DNA of 64,000 bases from Onstottus_B sp049273855. Its GTDB lineage: Bacteria; Acidobacteriota; Blastocatellia; UBA7656. A program made the position numbers and the translations under genes. The notes beneath the pieces were generated by a model that ran no database searches, was not told the origin of the DNA, and saw only the letters and a program-made list of their open reading frames with translations. The stretch lies in assembly GCA_049273855.1 (NCBI GenBank), contig JBASRN010000313.1, positions 51,461-115,460 on the forward strand. Reading direction: 5' to 3'. Numbering within the stretch: position 1 is the first letter of the stretch; each line of letters starts with the position of its first letter. This document shows, piece after piece, positions 35,655 to 44,201 of this stretch.

Positions 35655-35681
35655 GTAGGGGCGGCCCTACGTGGCCGCCCC
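35655..35681. repeat. GC-rich hairpin abutting the rluD start
   Basis: GGGGCGGCC (35658-35666) pairs perfectly with GGCCGCCCC (35673-35681) around a CTACGT loop. On the - strand it ends within four bases of the rluD ATG, where a ribosome site would be expected. The word type (GTAGGGGCGGCC and complement) is one I recall from other soil bacteria. Confidence 0.75.
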
Positions 35682-35751
35682 GGCTTACGACCTATCACCT
35701 TCTTCGCGGATGATTCTGTGGCGGCAGCGGACGACCGCCCATACAACTATC

Positions 35752-36567
35752 CTACGACACAGGCGCGGCAGCGTCGCCGTGCGCAACCGCTCGGGCGGAC
35801 TTGCGCCGCTCATAGAGCGTCAGCACGAATCCAAGCGCGAACAGCACGACGGCAATGAACTGAGAAGTCGAGAGTCCGAGCACCTGACCTCGAGGGTCGT
35901 CGCGCCAGAACTCGATCACGAACCGCGCCACTGAATAGCTCATCAAGTAGGCGTAGATGATCTGACCGTCGAACGAGCGTCGCTTGCGAAGCCACAACAG
36001 AAAAAAGAAAATCAGCAGGTTCGCCGCGGCTTCAATCAACTGCGTGGGTATCAGCGCCGAGTCGATTGGAACGCCAGTCAGCTCGCTGGCCTTCTCGGTG
36101 AACCGGACTCCTATCCACGAAGTCGTCGGCTTGCCCCAACAACAACCCGCCGAGAAGCACCCCAGCCGTCCGATGGCGTGTCCCAGCGCAATACCGGGCG
36201 CAAACGCGTCTGAAGTCTTTCGCCACGGGAGCTTCCATCGCCGCATCAGGATCACGCTGACCAGCAGAGCAATCAGAAACCCGCCGTAATAAACTCCCGC
36301 CGAGCGCCACAGATCAAACGAAAAAATCCGCCGCCAGTCTCCCCCGAAGTCGCTCCATTCGACGATGACCATTAACGCTTTTGAGCCGATTAGCGACGAA
36401 GCCAGGATAAACAGACCGAGATCGTAGATTCGATTCTTCGGCAAGCCATCGCGCTCGGCAAGTCGCGCCGTCAACCACAGCGCGGTTATGAATGCCAGAG
36501 CGAGCAGCACGCCATAGGTCGCGATTGGTATTCCGAGCCCCGGTATCCTGAAAAGCTCCGGAAACAC
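35752..36567 (-). CDS. lgt: Prolipoprotein diacylglyceryl transferase
   Basis: 271 aa inner-membrane enzyme that transfers diacylglycerol to the lipobox Cys. About seven transmembrane helices. Signature IGRLGCFSAGCCWGKPTTSW with the essential Arg region, plus GVYYGGFLIALLVSVILMRR and HAIG. GTG start at 36567; its GGAG site lies in the last codons of lspA, so the two lipoprotein-processing genes are coupled. The C-terminal tail is short and basic. Confidence 0.95.
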   Translation of the reverse strand: MFPELFRIPGLGIPIATYGVLLALAFITALWLTARLAERDGLPKNRIYDLGLFILASSLIGSKALMVIVEWSDFGGDWRRIFSFDLWRSAGVYYGGFLIALLVSVILMRRWKLPWRKTSDAFAPGIALGHAIGRLGCFSAGCCWGKPTTSWIGVRFTEKASELTGVPIDSALIPTQLIEAAANLLIFFFLLWLRKRRSFDGQIIYAYLMSYSVARFVIEFWRDDPRGQVLGLSTSQFIAVVLFALGFVLTLYERRKSARAVAHGDAAAPVS

Positions 36568-36570
36568 TTG

Positions 36571-37125
36571 TTACTCCTGAGTCCCATCGATGGCAGGAGA
36601 CTCGATCGGCTTGACGGCGGCTTTGCGTTCGTGGTGAGGCGGGAGGAACAACTCAATGGCCATCAACGCAGCGCCGATCGTTATGGCTGTATCGGCGATG
36701 TTGAACACCGGCCATTCATAGCTCCTATAGTAGACGAGTATGAAATCAATCACCCGGCCCATTCGAACGCGGTCGACCAGATTGCCGGAAATCCCGGCCG
36801 CCAGCAACGCAAGCGACCAGAGAAGCAATCGGTTGGAGCTGGCGGTGCGGGTCATATGAAACGCAACGACTATGATCGCTGCCACGGAGATCGTGACGAG
36901 CAGCCACTTCACATTGGCATTGTTGAGCATGCCAAACGCGATCCCGGGATTCTCCGTGTAGCTGAACTTGAAGAAGCCGGGAATAACCTCGATCTCGCCG
37001 CCTTCGCGGAGATTCATGGACATCCAGTACTTCGTGCACTGATCGATGATCAACACGATCGCGGTGACCAGCAGGTACCAGATTTTGGTGGAGTTGGCGT
37101 TTGCAGGCACGGCTTCTGAGATCAT
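36571..37125 (-). CDS. lspA: Lipoprotein signal peptidase (signal peptidase II)
   Basis: 184 aa from ATG 37125 (GAGG upstream); a TTG at 37170 is in frame but overlaps vapC. Four hydrophobic helices. Both catalytic Asp regions are present: GNLVDRVRMGRVIDFI and VFNIADTAITIGA; N-terminal DQCTKYW is also conserved. It removes signal peptides from prolipoproteins after Lgt. Next to lgt, and separated from ileS only by a toxin-antitoxin pair. Confidence 0.94.
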   Translation of the reverse strand: MISEAVPANANSTKIWYLLVTAIVLIIDQCTKYWMSMNLREGGEIEVIPGFFKFSYTENPGIAFGMLNNANVKWLLVTISVAAIIVVAFHMTRTASSNRLLLWSLALLAAGISGNLVDRVRMGRVIDFILVYYRSYEWPVFNIADTAITIGAALMAIELFLPPHHERKAAVKPIESPAIDGTQE

Positions 37126-37157
37126 CGGCTGCTTTACCTCAACGATGGCTGTTCGGG

Positions 37158-37604
37158 TCAACCACCGCAATCCCCCTCGGCGTTCGCGGCGTCGTTTAGA
37201 GCGCCATCTGCGGAAATCAAGGTGATCGGAGGCTCTCCAGCCGACTCCAATTCAAGCTTGATTTCCAACGCGGCTGCCAATTGCACTGCGTCATAAGCAC
37301 GCAATGCATGAGGAACAGCCAAATCGCCTGCAGATTCAATAAGGGCCCGGGTCAACTCGATCAAAGAATACTCATTCTCAAAGTCATGTCGAAAGTCTTC
37401 AATTGCCTTCATCGCTCCGGTCGACGAGAGTCCTGGCCCGCGCGCCTTGCGCGTGATAGCCGAGATCACTTCGACGAGCGTGATACGCGCTAGGTAGATC
37501 TCGTTGCCGGCTGCCAGATCAGCAACGCTATTGACCCACGTGGTTCCCGTTTCAATCAGATAGCGTTTTACAATTGCGCTGCTGTCAAAGAAGTAAACAG
37601 CCAC
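37158..37604 (-). CDS. vapC: PIN-domain (VapC-type) toxin
   Basis: 148 aa. PIN nuclease fold with the acidic residues expected of VapC: D in YFFDSSAIVKRYL, E in TLVEVISAI, D in RAYDAVQLAAAL and D in LISADGALNDAA. VapC toxins are Mg-dependent RNases, often cutting initiator tRNA or rRNA. GTG start (37604-37602) directly follows the TAG of the antitoxin. The end lies 33 bp before the lspA ATG. Placed inside a housekeeping operon. Confidence 0.85.
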   Translation of the reverse strand: MAVYFFDSSAIVKRYLIETGTTWVNSVADLAAGNEIYLARITLVEVISAITRKARGPGLSSTGAMKAIEDFRHDFENEYSLIELTRALIESAGDLAVPHALRAYDAVQLAAALEIKLELESAGEPPITLISADGALNDAANAEGDCGG

Positions 37605-37874
37605 CTAGCGGCGCTCCTCGATGATGATCTCCGAAACAGGTTGGCCATCGACCTCTATCGGCCGTCGGTTGGCGTAAAACTCGGCGTCCCGGATACGAGG
37701 CGGAATCCGGCTGATAATACCTCGTTCCAGTAGTCGTTTTTCGAAGTCCGCCTTGCACATCTGCGGTTGAACATTGACGAGTACGGAGTCCAGTCTCTCG
37801 CGCAGGCTTCGTTGCTCGTCCGGCGTCAGCGCCCTCACTTCTTCGAGTATTCGGTCAATATTTGACGTTGCCAT
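37605..37874 (-). CDS. VapB-type antitoxin partner of the PIN toxin
   Basis: 89 aa: helical N-terminus (IDRILEEVRALTPDEQRSLR) and a C-terminal part with PIEVDGQPVSEIIIEERR, similar to small antitoxins found before PIN genes in Acidobacteriota and Cyanobacteria. Assignment rests mainly on position. ATG 37874 immediately follows the ileS TAA (TAAATG) and the TAG immediately precedes vapC's GTG, so ileS, antitoxin and toxin are translated in strict series. Confidence 0.7.
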   Translation of the reverse strand: MATSNIDRILEEVRALTPDEQRSLRERLDSVLVNVQPQMCKADFEKRLLERGIISRIPPRIRDAEFYANRRPIEVDGQPVSEIIIEERR

Positions 37875-40800
37875 TTACAACCCCCATCCTTCTTCCAACT
37901 GGCGAATACAACGCTCATCGACTTCTGGAACACGCGCATCTTTTCCCACAGTTTCCGACCAATGCCAGCATCGTTCGCACTTCTTTCCGGCCGCCTGTTC
38001 GACTGTCACCGCAACAGCTGCCTGGAGACCTTCGTTCAACTCCTCCTCAAGCTCCACGTCGGATACGATTAGGATCTCTTCTAAGTCTTCCTTTCCATAT
38101 TTCTGGAGTAGCTTGAACAGATCACGCGGTGCTCGTATTGTTACTTTGGCACGGAGCGAGGAGCCTATCTCCTTGAGACTACGCTTTTCTTCAAGCTTTT
38201 GCTGCACTTCCTTTCGAGTATGAAACAAGCCCTTTCTCTCAAGTTCGTCTTGCACTCCAAATTGGACAGACAACAAGCCTTCAACTGGGTCCCAATCCTT
38301 CATCAACTCTTTGTCAGCCTCACGAGTCTCCACCTCGGGAAATTCCACAAGGTGCACGGAAGCTTCGCTCTTCCCAGGGAGGCTTTCCCAGATTTCATCA
38401 GCCGTGAACGGCAGTATCGGCGCCATCAATCGAGCGAACATATCCACGATCTGGTAAAGCGCACTCTGCGCGCTTCGTCGTCCGACCGACTTCGGCGCGA
38501 ATGTGTAGAGCCGGTCTTTCAAGATGTCAAAATAGACATTTGAAAATATCACCGTCGCGGAGTGGTTGAGCAGGTGATACACCGCTGTGTACTCGAATCG
38601 TTTGTAGGCATCCACGACCCTGCGAGTCAGTTCGCGGGAATAGGCGAGCGCCCAGCGGTCCACCCTCCACATCTCGGCTTCCTCGATTAGATCGCGCTCA
38701 GGATCGAAGTCTCCGATGTTTCCCAGCGCGTAGCGGGCCGTGTTGCGAAGCTTGCGATAGGCATCGACCAGCCGCGTCAGTATTTCGCCGGAGACTCGCA
38801 CATCCTCTTTGAAGTCGGACGAAGCAACCCAGAGCCTCAGTATCTCTGCGCCCTGCTTGCCGATGACTTCCTCTGGCGGTATCGCGTTGCCGGTCGACTT
38901 GTGCATCGCTTTGCCTTCGCCGTCCACAGTCCAGCCGTGCGTGATGACCGTCTTGTACGGAGCTTGATCGTGGGCCGCAAGTCCAACCATCAGCGACGAG
39001 TTGAACCAGCCGCGATACTGATCCGGGCCTTCGAGGTAGACATCGGCGGGCCACGGCAGGTGCCGTTCCGCTTCCAGCACCGCGATCGAAGACGAACCCG
39101 AGTCGAACCACACGTCTAAAATGTCGGTCTCCTTGGTGAAGGTCGAGCCCGCACACAGTGGACAGGTAAAGCCGTCCGGCAGCAAGTATTCCGCCTCGCG
39201 AGCGTACCACGCGTCCGCCGTCTCCTTCTCAAAGATCGTCGAAACATTATCGATCACTTTCTCATCCGCTATCGTCTCGCCGCAGCCCGCGCAATAAAAA
39301 GCGGGGATCGGCACTCCCCACACGCGCTGCCTCGACACGCACCAGTCGGGCCGCCCGCTGAACATATTGCGCATACGCTCGCGGCCCCACTCCGGAACCC
39401 AGTTGACGCGCTCGATCTCGCGCAGCGCGCCTGCTCGTAACGTATGACCATCTTGATTCGAGCGGTCCATCGAGATAAACCATTGCGGCGTAGCGCGAAA
39501 GATCACCGGGTTGTGACAGCGCCAGCAGTGCGGATAGCGATGCGCATATTCTTCGGTAAACACCAGCGCCTCTGTCGAACGCAAGAAGTCGACGATCTGA
39601 GTGTTGGCTTCAAACACCGATTGCCCGGCGAAGCCTTCGACCTCGTTGGTGAATCGTCCCGCGCTGTCAACCGGGCAGTACACTTCGGCGCCTTCCATCT
39701 GTCCGCTCAGCACACCCGCTTTTCGAAGTTGATCGTACACAGGCGCGAGCTGCTCGCGGTATTGCTGGCCTATGACAAAGTCGTCATGCCCATGCCCCGG
39801 CGCGGTGTGAACGCAGCCGGTACCCGCTTTCCCACTTCCCTTCTTCTGCGCGTCCGCAACGTCCAGCTCGGTCTCGGCATCCGATTCGCCTCCAAGCGTT
39901 ACGTGCTCTCCTAGCATCAACAACGACGGCCGATCAATCCACGGGTGGCGCGCTTGCAGACCATCAAGCGCGGAGCCCGGGAAGCTCGCGACGACGCGCG
40001 CCGCCGCAAGCCCACACTTCTCGGCGACTGCTTCGACCAAATCCTTTGCGACAATATAGATTTCATCGCCGGCATCGACTGCCGCATAATCAAAGTTGGG
40101 GTTGATCGCGATTCCAAGGTTGGCCGGAAGCGTCCACGGCGTCGTCGTCCAGATTAAAACAAAGACAGGCTTGTCAATTGGGGCTTGCGGATTGCGGATC
40201 GCGGATTGACCGGAGACCGCGCTATCGGTAGCTTCTCTCGGATCCGCGATCCGCAATCCGCAGTCCGCAATTCTCTTCTCGAGTTCGCGCACTTGATCTT
40301 CGGGGAGCGGGAACTTCACATATATCGACGGGCTGGTGTGCTGCTTGTATTCGACCTCCGCTTCGGCAAGCGCCGTCTGATCGTGGATGCACCAGTAGAC
40401 CGGGCGCGCGCCCTTGTAAACGTAGCCCCGCCCGACGAAGCGCCCGAATAACCTCGCCGTCTGCGCTTCGTAGGCGTTCGACATCGTCAGGTACGGATCG
40501 TCCCACTCGCCGAGAATCCCGAGGCGTTGAAAGTCGCGCGTCTGTCGCTTCAAGGCAGCGGCCGCGTGCTCGCGACAAGCGCGCCGAATCGACACCGGAT
40601 TCATCTGACCCTTCTTGGCGCCGAGTTTCTTGTCTACGTAAAGCTCGATCGGCAGGCCGTGACAATCGTAGCCAGGCACGTACGGCGCGTCATAGCCCAT
40701 CATCGAGTGCGACTTGACGACGAAGTCCTTCAGGATTTTGTTCATCGCCGTGCCGATGTGGATGTCCGCATTCGCGTAGGGCGGTCCGTCGTGCAGAACA

Positions 40801-40967
40801 AACATAGGCCGGCCGGCCCTCGCGCGGCGGATCTCATGGTACAGATCCATCTTCTGCCAGCGAACCAGACGCTCGGGCTCTCGCTGGGTAAGGTTGGCCT
40901 TCTGCGCGAAGCTAGTCCTCGGTAGATTGACTGTCGCCTTCAAGTCGAAGGGTTTATCACTGGACAT
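37875..40967 (-). CDS. ileS: Isoleucyl-tRNA synthetase with an in-frame palindromic insertion
   Basis: 1030 aa from ATG 40967; the frame is open to 41069 but that part is intergenic repeat. Class I synthetase: HIGT (70-73) for HIGH, GKAMHKS (about 686-691) for KMSKS, CP1 editing domain beginning VFVLIWTTTPWTLPANLG, and a C-terminal zinc-type module CERCWHWSETVG with further Cys (bacterial type). Oddity: residues about 236-261 (in ELEKRIADCGLRIAD through SGQSAIRNPQA) are encoded by a perfect 21-bp inverted repeat and have no counterpart in E. coli IleS, where the editing-domain strand follows directly. The family motifs are otherwise intact, so the enzyme is probably functional. Confidence 0.95.
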   Translation of the reverse strand: MSSDKPFDLKATVNLPRTSFAQKANLTQREPERLVRWQKMDLYHEIRRARAGRPMFVLHDGPPYANADIHIGTAMNKILKDFVVKSHSMMGYDAPYVPGYDCHGLPIELYVDKKLGAKKGQMNPVSIRRACREHAAAALKRQTRDFQRLGILGEWDDPYLTMSNAYEAQTARLFGRFVGRGYVYKGARPVYWCIHDQTALAEAEVEYKQHTSPSIYVKFPLPEDQVRELEKRIADCGLRIADPREATDSAVSGQSAIRNPQAPIDKPVFVLIWTTTPWTLPANLGIAINPNFDYAAVDAGDEIYIVAKDLVEAVAEKCGLAAARVVASFPGSALDGLQARHPWIDRPSLLMLGEHVTLGGESDAETELDVADAQKKGSGKAGTGCVHTAPGHGHDDFVIGQQYREQLAPVYDQLRKAGVLSGQMEGAEVYCPVDSAGRFTNEVEGFAGQSVFEANTQIVDFLRSTEALVFTEEYAHRYPHCWRCHNPVIFRATPQWFISMDRSNQDGHTLRAGALREIERVNWVPEWGRERMRNMFSGRPDWCVSRQRVWGVPIPAFYCAGCGETIADEKVIDNVSTIFEKETADAWYAREAEYLLPDGFTCPLCAGSTFTKETDILDVWFDSGSSSIAVLEAERHLPWPADVYLEGPDQYRGWFNSSLMVGLAAHDQAPYKTVITHGWTVDGEGKAMHKSTGNAIPPEEVIGKQGAEILRLWVASSDFKEDVRVSGEILTRLVDAYRKLRNTARYALGNIGDFDPERDLIEEAEMWRVDRWALAYSRELTRRVVDAYKRFEYTAVYHLLNHSATVIFSNVYFDILKDRLYTFAPKSVGRRSAQSALYQIVDMFARLMAPILPFTADEIWESLPGKSEASVHLVEFPEVETREADKELMKDWDPVEGLLSVQFGVQDELERKGLFHTRKEVQQKLEEKRSLKEIGSSLRAKVTIRAPRDLFKLLQKYGKEDLEEILIVSDVELEEELNEGLQAAVAVTVEQAAGKKCERCWHWSETVGKDARVPEVDERCIRQLEEGWGL
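40186..40262. repeat. Palindromic element inside ileS
   Basis: Arms 40186-40206 and 40242-40262 are perfect 21-bp inverted repeats built from the words GCGGATT and GATCGC, with a 35-nt loop; one more imperfect word (AGTCCGCAA) extends the right side. Both arms and loop are read in the ileS frame without a stop, giving RIADCGLRIAD and SAIRNPQ on the two sides. Confidence 0.92.
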
Positions 40968-40981
40968 CAACGTCTCTCGGT

Positions 40982-41059
40982 TTTTGGATTCTCGACTTTG
41001 GACTTGGGGCTGCCACGTTCGAAGTCTCGCGCGAACCCCCAAAGCATAAATCCAAAATC
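40982..41059. repeat. Word-built inverted repeat upstream of ileS
   Basis: Left arm 40982-41009 (TTTTGGATT, ACTTTGGACTTGGGG) pairs imperfectly with right arm 41036-41059 (CCCCCAAAG, AAATCCAAAATC). It ends about 15 bases upstream of the ileS ATG on the - strand. A half copy of the same words lies at 55551-55580. Confidence 0.75.
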
Positions 41060-41061
41060 TG

Positions 41062-41096
41062 AAAAGCACCTGGCTCTACCGTGAGAAACCAGGTGC
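41062..41096 (-). terminator. Rho-independent terminator of the 197-aa gene
   Basis: On the - strand GCACCTGG (41096-41089) pairs with CCAGGTGC (41073-41066) around a 15-nt loop, followed by TTTTC. It isolates ileS from the upstream membrane-protein gene. Confidence 0.6.
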
Positions 41097-41165
41097 CTCT
41101 CGGAACCAGCTATAAGCTCGAAGAGCCATCCAGACTTTACGATCATCGCCCGAGGCCGCGGTCCT

Positions 41166-41759
41166 TCAAATGAACATCTCCTCGTCTTGATAAGCCCGGT
41201 CAATCGGTTTGCGGCCACGGCCGAAGAGCATCTCGAGAGTCCGTCGCAATCCGGCGAGCAGCGCCGCGACCTCGCGGATGGGCTCAACTACTGTCGTCTG
41301 AAGCTCGATCGTCGTGCCCTCGATCCGGTCTTGAGTTCGCGTAAGCAAACCGTCGAGCTCACCAACCTGCCGTTGAATCGTCGCAGTCGTGTAATCGAGC
41401 GTCGAGGAAATCTGCGTCGCCTGACGGCGCGCGAGATTTGTTACCTCCTGCGACGATGCTGACATCGCCGCTGCAACCGCGCGCGTTTCAACAGTGACTT
41501 TCTCGAACGTGTCTCGCGCCTGCTCGCTGATCTTCTCAACTGAGCCCTTTACTGTCGCGATGGTTCCCTGGACCTGATCGAGCAGCGGGCCGGCTTTCGT
41601 AATGAGCGGTTCCGCCTTCGCCTGAAACGATGACGCGGCTGCGTTTAGCTTCTTCACCGCACCGTAAATGAAGATGAGCGCCGCAGCTTGCACGATAAAG
41701 CTCAACCCGACGATCACCGCGGCTATCGCGACTACGGTGTTGAAGGTTTGCTGACTCAC
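41166..41759 (-). CDS. Membrane-anchored coiled-coil protein (DUF948-like)
   Basis: 197 aa. One N-terminal transmembrane helix (about 8-35: VVAIAAVIVGLSFIVQAAAL) followed by a long helical, hydrophobic-heptad region (about 40-175: Ala/Thr/Glu/Gln-rich, LLDQVQGTIATVKGSVEKIS). Resembles DUF948 and other phage-shock or apolipoprotein-like coiled-coil proteins of unknown function. It lies 116 bp downstream of the YtxH-domain gene, a common pairing in envelope-stress loci, though a shared role is inference. Confidence 0.65.
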   Translation of the reverse strand: MSQQTFNTVVAIAAVIVGLSFIVQAAALIFIYGAVKKLNAAASSFQAKAEPLITKAGPLLDQVQGTIATVKGSVEKISEQARDTFEKVTVETRAVAAAMSASSQEVTNLARRQATQISSTLDYTTATIQRQVGELDGLLTRTQDRIEGTTIELQTTVVEPIREVAALLAGLRRTLEMLFGRGRKPIDRAYQDEEMFI

Positions 41760-41875
41760 TTACGGAGCCTCCTTAGCAAAACACAAACTGAACCTGCGCA
41801 GGCCCGTTGACCGCACGCCCCTGGAGAATGCGGCGCTCCATGTCTATTAGATCAATGCGGTACGCGAGTCGGCGA

Positions 41876-42346
41876 TTACGACTCCTCGCCCTCGACTGCT
41901 GCCCGGCCCAACTCGCCCACCTTGCGCTTCTCTTCTCGATACGCCTGTTTGCCTGCTTCGATTGCCGCCGCGATCTGTTCTTTCTGTCGAGCTGCGGCTT
42001 CGGAGACTACTTCAGCGCCCTGTGATACCTTCTCCCTCGCGGTGCCATAAACCCCCGCAACCTTGCCGCTCGCGGTGCCATATACGTCGGCAACGCGTTC
42101 ACTCGCGGCGCCGTAAGCCTCCGCCACTCGACCGCTCGCCGTTCCATAGACTTCGTTGGCTCGTTCGCTAAGAGCTCGAGCGCCCTCGTTGGCCGCATCG
42201 AGTCCTTTCTTGGTGTAGTCGGCGATGTCGCCGCGCAGCTCGCGCCCGCTCTTGGGAGCGAACAGCAACGCAAGCGTCGCCCCGATTCCCGCTCCGATCA
42301 AAAGAAATGTTAGCTTCTCTGTTGCCGATCCATCGTTCTCTGCCAT
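41876..42346 (-). CDS. YtxH-domain protein with a degenerate repeat
   Basis: 156 aa. N-terminal YtxH signature: one hydrophobic helix LTFLLIGAGIGATLALLFAP then KSGRELRGDIADYTKKG. The region about 60-118 contains four to five near-tandem 11-13-residue units of the form VYGTASGRVAEAYGAASERV, an amphipathic repeat. The C-terminus is Lys/Glu/Ala-rich. YtxH proteins are general-stress membrane proteins in Firmicutes. GGAGGG ribosome site and a good promoter at 42412-42441. Confidence 0.78.
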   Translation of the reverse strand: MAENDGSATEKLTFLLIGAGIGATLALLFAPKSGRELRGDIADYTKKGLDAANEGARALSERANEVYGTASGRVAEAYGAASERVADVYGTASGKVAGVYGTAREKVSQGAEVVSEAAARQKEQIAAAIEAGKQAYREEKRKVGELGRAAVEGEES

Positions 42347-42411
42347 CGCTTCCCTCCAGAGTCAAAGATTAGTCGGGATTGCCGTCGTTGTGACTCATTG
42401 CAAGACACTTC

Positions 42412-42441
42412 AATATAGCACTCTGATTTGACAGCGTTCAA
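42412..42441 (-). promoter_or_regulatory. Sigma-70-type promoter of the YtxH gene
   Basis: On the - strand TTGAAC (42441-42436), 18-nt spacer, TATATT (42417-42412), about 65 bp before ATG 42346. Confidence 0.45.
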
Positions 42442-42502
42442 GACAACGAGGTCACAGGTGGTGGGCACCGAAGAGCAAGAAGTCCACAACATATGACTTG
42501 GT

Positions 42503-42534
42503 GCAGCTTCGTGCCTTCGTGGCTTAGTGGCGGG
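42503..42534. repeat. Half copy of the CACGAAG-word element
   Basis: CTTCGTGCCTTCGTGGC followed by TTAGTGGCG, the same words as the right arm of the element at 52086-52160; only a poor partner arm (CACCGAAGAGCAAGAAG near 42465) is seen. Confidence 0.5.
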
Positions 42535-42574
42535 CGAGGTTCGCATTTATTCCCACGGTCGCGCTCGGCAAGGC

Positions 42575-43951
42575 TTAAAGGTTCGAGGTAAGCTGCCACA
42601 ACCCGGACGAGACGTGCTGATTAGTGAACAACTGCGACCCCACCGTACCCGCCGGTGCGCAATACAACCGATTCGGTGTGGCGTGCGCGACTACGACGCG
42701 GTGAAGTCCCATCGCCAAATCGCTTCTCACAAGCGCGACCTGGTTTCCGCGAGTGTGCCCCTGCACAAATCCCTCTTCTTCAGCCGGGCCTTTGATCAAC
42801 ACTTCGACTTCGCGCCCGATCCATTTCTGATTTCGCTCGAGCGAGACTTCCTTGGACAACTCGATCAGCCGCGACAAACGCTCGACCTTAACGGCGCGCG
42901 GCACGTCCTGGAAGTGAAGCGCTGCCGGGGTGCCTTCGCGTTCCGAGTAGATGAACATATAAGCCAGGTCGTATCCGACCTTTCGGTAGAGAGAGAGCGT
43001 TTCATCGAAGTCCTCCTCGGTTTCGCCGGGAAAGCCCGCGATCAGGTCGGTCGAGATGGTCGCATCGGGCAGGAACTCCCTGACTCTTCGTATGCGGTCG
43101 AGATAGAACTCGCGCGTATACTCACGAGCCATTCGCTTCAACACTCGGTTCGAGCCCGACTGAACGGGAAGATGGATGTAGCGGCAGACTGCCGGCGTAT
43201 CGGCGATGGCTTCGATGATCTCGTCGTCGAAGTTGATCGGATGCGATGTGACGAACCGAACTCGCGGGATCCCTATGCGCCCCACCATTCTGAGCAACTC
43301 GGCGAACGACGGATAGCCGGGGATCAGCGCGCGGCGTGCTCCGGTGCCCGGCGCCATTCCGTACGAGTTGACGTTCTGGCCGAGCAGGGTGACTTCAAAA
43401 ACGCCCGACTCTTTCAAAGCTCGCGCTTCATTGATTATGTCTTCAGCCCGGCGCGAGACTTCGGGACCGCGAGTCGCCGGCACTATGCAATAGGTGCAGC
43501 GGTGGTTGCAGCCGCGCATGATCGTCAGGTGGGCCGTTACGGCGACGGTTGGCGGAGGTGGGGTGTAGAACTGCAGCTCGCGTTTGAACTCGAAGGATTG
43601 GAACTTGCCGCGCTGGATTGCGGGGACGATCTCGGTTATCGCGCCCGGCCCGAGCATTATGTCCACCCCCAACCTCTCGCCCATTCGCCGGCCTTCCGGA
43701 AGTTGCGCGAGACAGCCCATCAACCCGACGGTCAAGCCACTCCGGCGCCGCTTCTCCTTGCGAAGCTCGCCCAGAAGAGTTTGAGCTTTCTCGACCGGTT
43801 TGCCCCGCACGGCGCAGGTGTTGACCAGCACAAGGTCGGCTTCGCGGTAGTCGTCAACAAAGGAATAACCCACGCCGGCCAGCTCAGACTGGATCGCGTG
43901 CGTGTCGTATTCGTTCATCTGACAGCCGAATGTGACTACGTGCGCTCGCAT
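42575..43951 (-). CDS. miaB: tRNA-2-methylthio-N6-dimethylallyladenosine synthase MiaB
   Basis: 458 aa from ATG 43951 (AAGGA five bases upstream); a TTG four codons earlier is in frame. UPF0004 domain with three Cys (FGCQMNEYD, NTCAVRGK, GCLAQL), radical-SAM cluster RGCNHRCTYCIVPATRG, and a C-terminal TRAM domain (about 385-450). It adds the methylthio group to i6A37 of tRNAs using two Fe-S clusters. Divergent from the next gene. Confidence 0.95.
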   Translation of the reverse strand: MRAHVVTFGCQMNEYDTHAIQSELAGVGYSFVDDYREADLVLVNTCAVRGKPVEKAQTLLGELRKEKRRRSGLTVGLMGCLAQLPEGRRMGERLGVDIMLGPGAITEIVPAIQRGKFQSFEFKRELQFYTPPPPTVAVTAHLTIMRGCNHRCTYCIVPATRGPEVSRRAEDIINEARALKESGVFEVTLLGQNVNSYGMAPGTGARRALIPGYPSFAELLRMVGRIGIPRVRFVTSHPINFDDEIIEAIADTPAVCRYIHLPVQSGSNRVLKRMAREYTREFYLDRIRRVREFLPDATISTDLIAGFPGETEEDFDETLSLYRKVGYDLAYMFIYSEREGTPAALHFQDVPRAVKVERLSRLIELSKEVSLERNQKWIGREVEVLIKGPAEEEGFVQGHTRGNQVALVRSDLAMGLHRVVVAHATPNRLYCAPAGTVGSQLFTNQHVSSGLWQLTSNL

Positions 43952-44136
43952 GGTTTCCTTCAAGATCTGCTATCGATCAGACCCGGGATCGGCAACATCA
44001 GACCAAGGCCGAATGTTAGCACCCCGCGTCGGTTGCTTGCTAGCAACAGGACAGGAAACGAAAGCACCAGGAATAGGCCGATAGCGCATTGCGTTCCGCT
44101 GGATGTGCGAAAGCTTGAGACAAGACACTCTGAACT

Positions 44137-44166
44137 TTGACAAAACCTCTATCCCGGCCCGAAAAT
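44137..44166 (+). promoter_or_regulatory. Possible promoter of the metallopeptidase-like gene
   Basis: Perfect TTGACA (44137-44142), 18-nt spacer, GAAAAT (44161-44166), 36 bp before ATG 44202. Confidence 0.35.
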
Positions 44167-44201
44167 GCTGCGAACCCTGTTCAAGCCAAAAGGCTATCTT
44201 G

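Noticed and set aside
41060..41160. T-box leader for ileS
   Set aside because: The hairpin near 41066-41096 is a plain terminator for the upstream gene; no T-box UGGNACC-type element or specifier loop was recognised.
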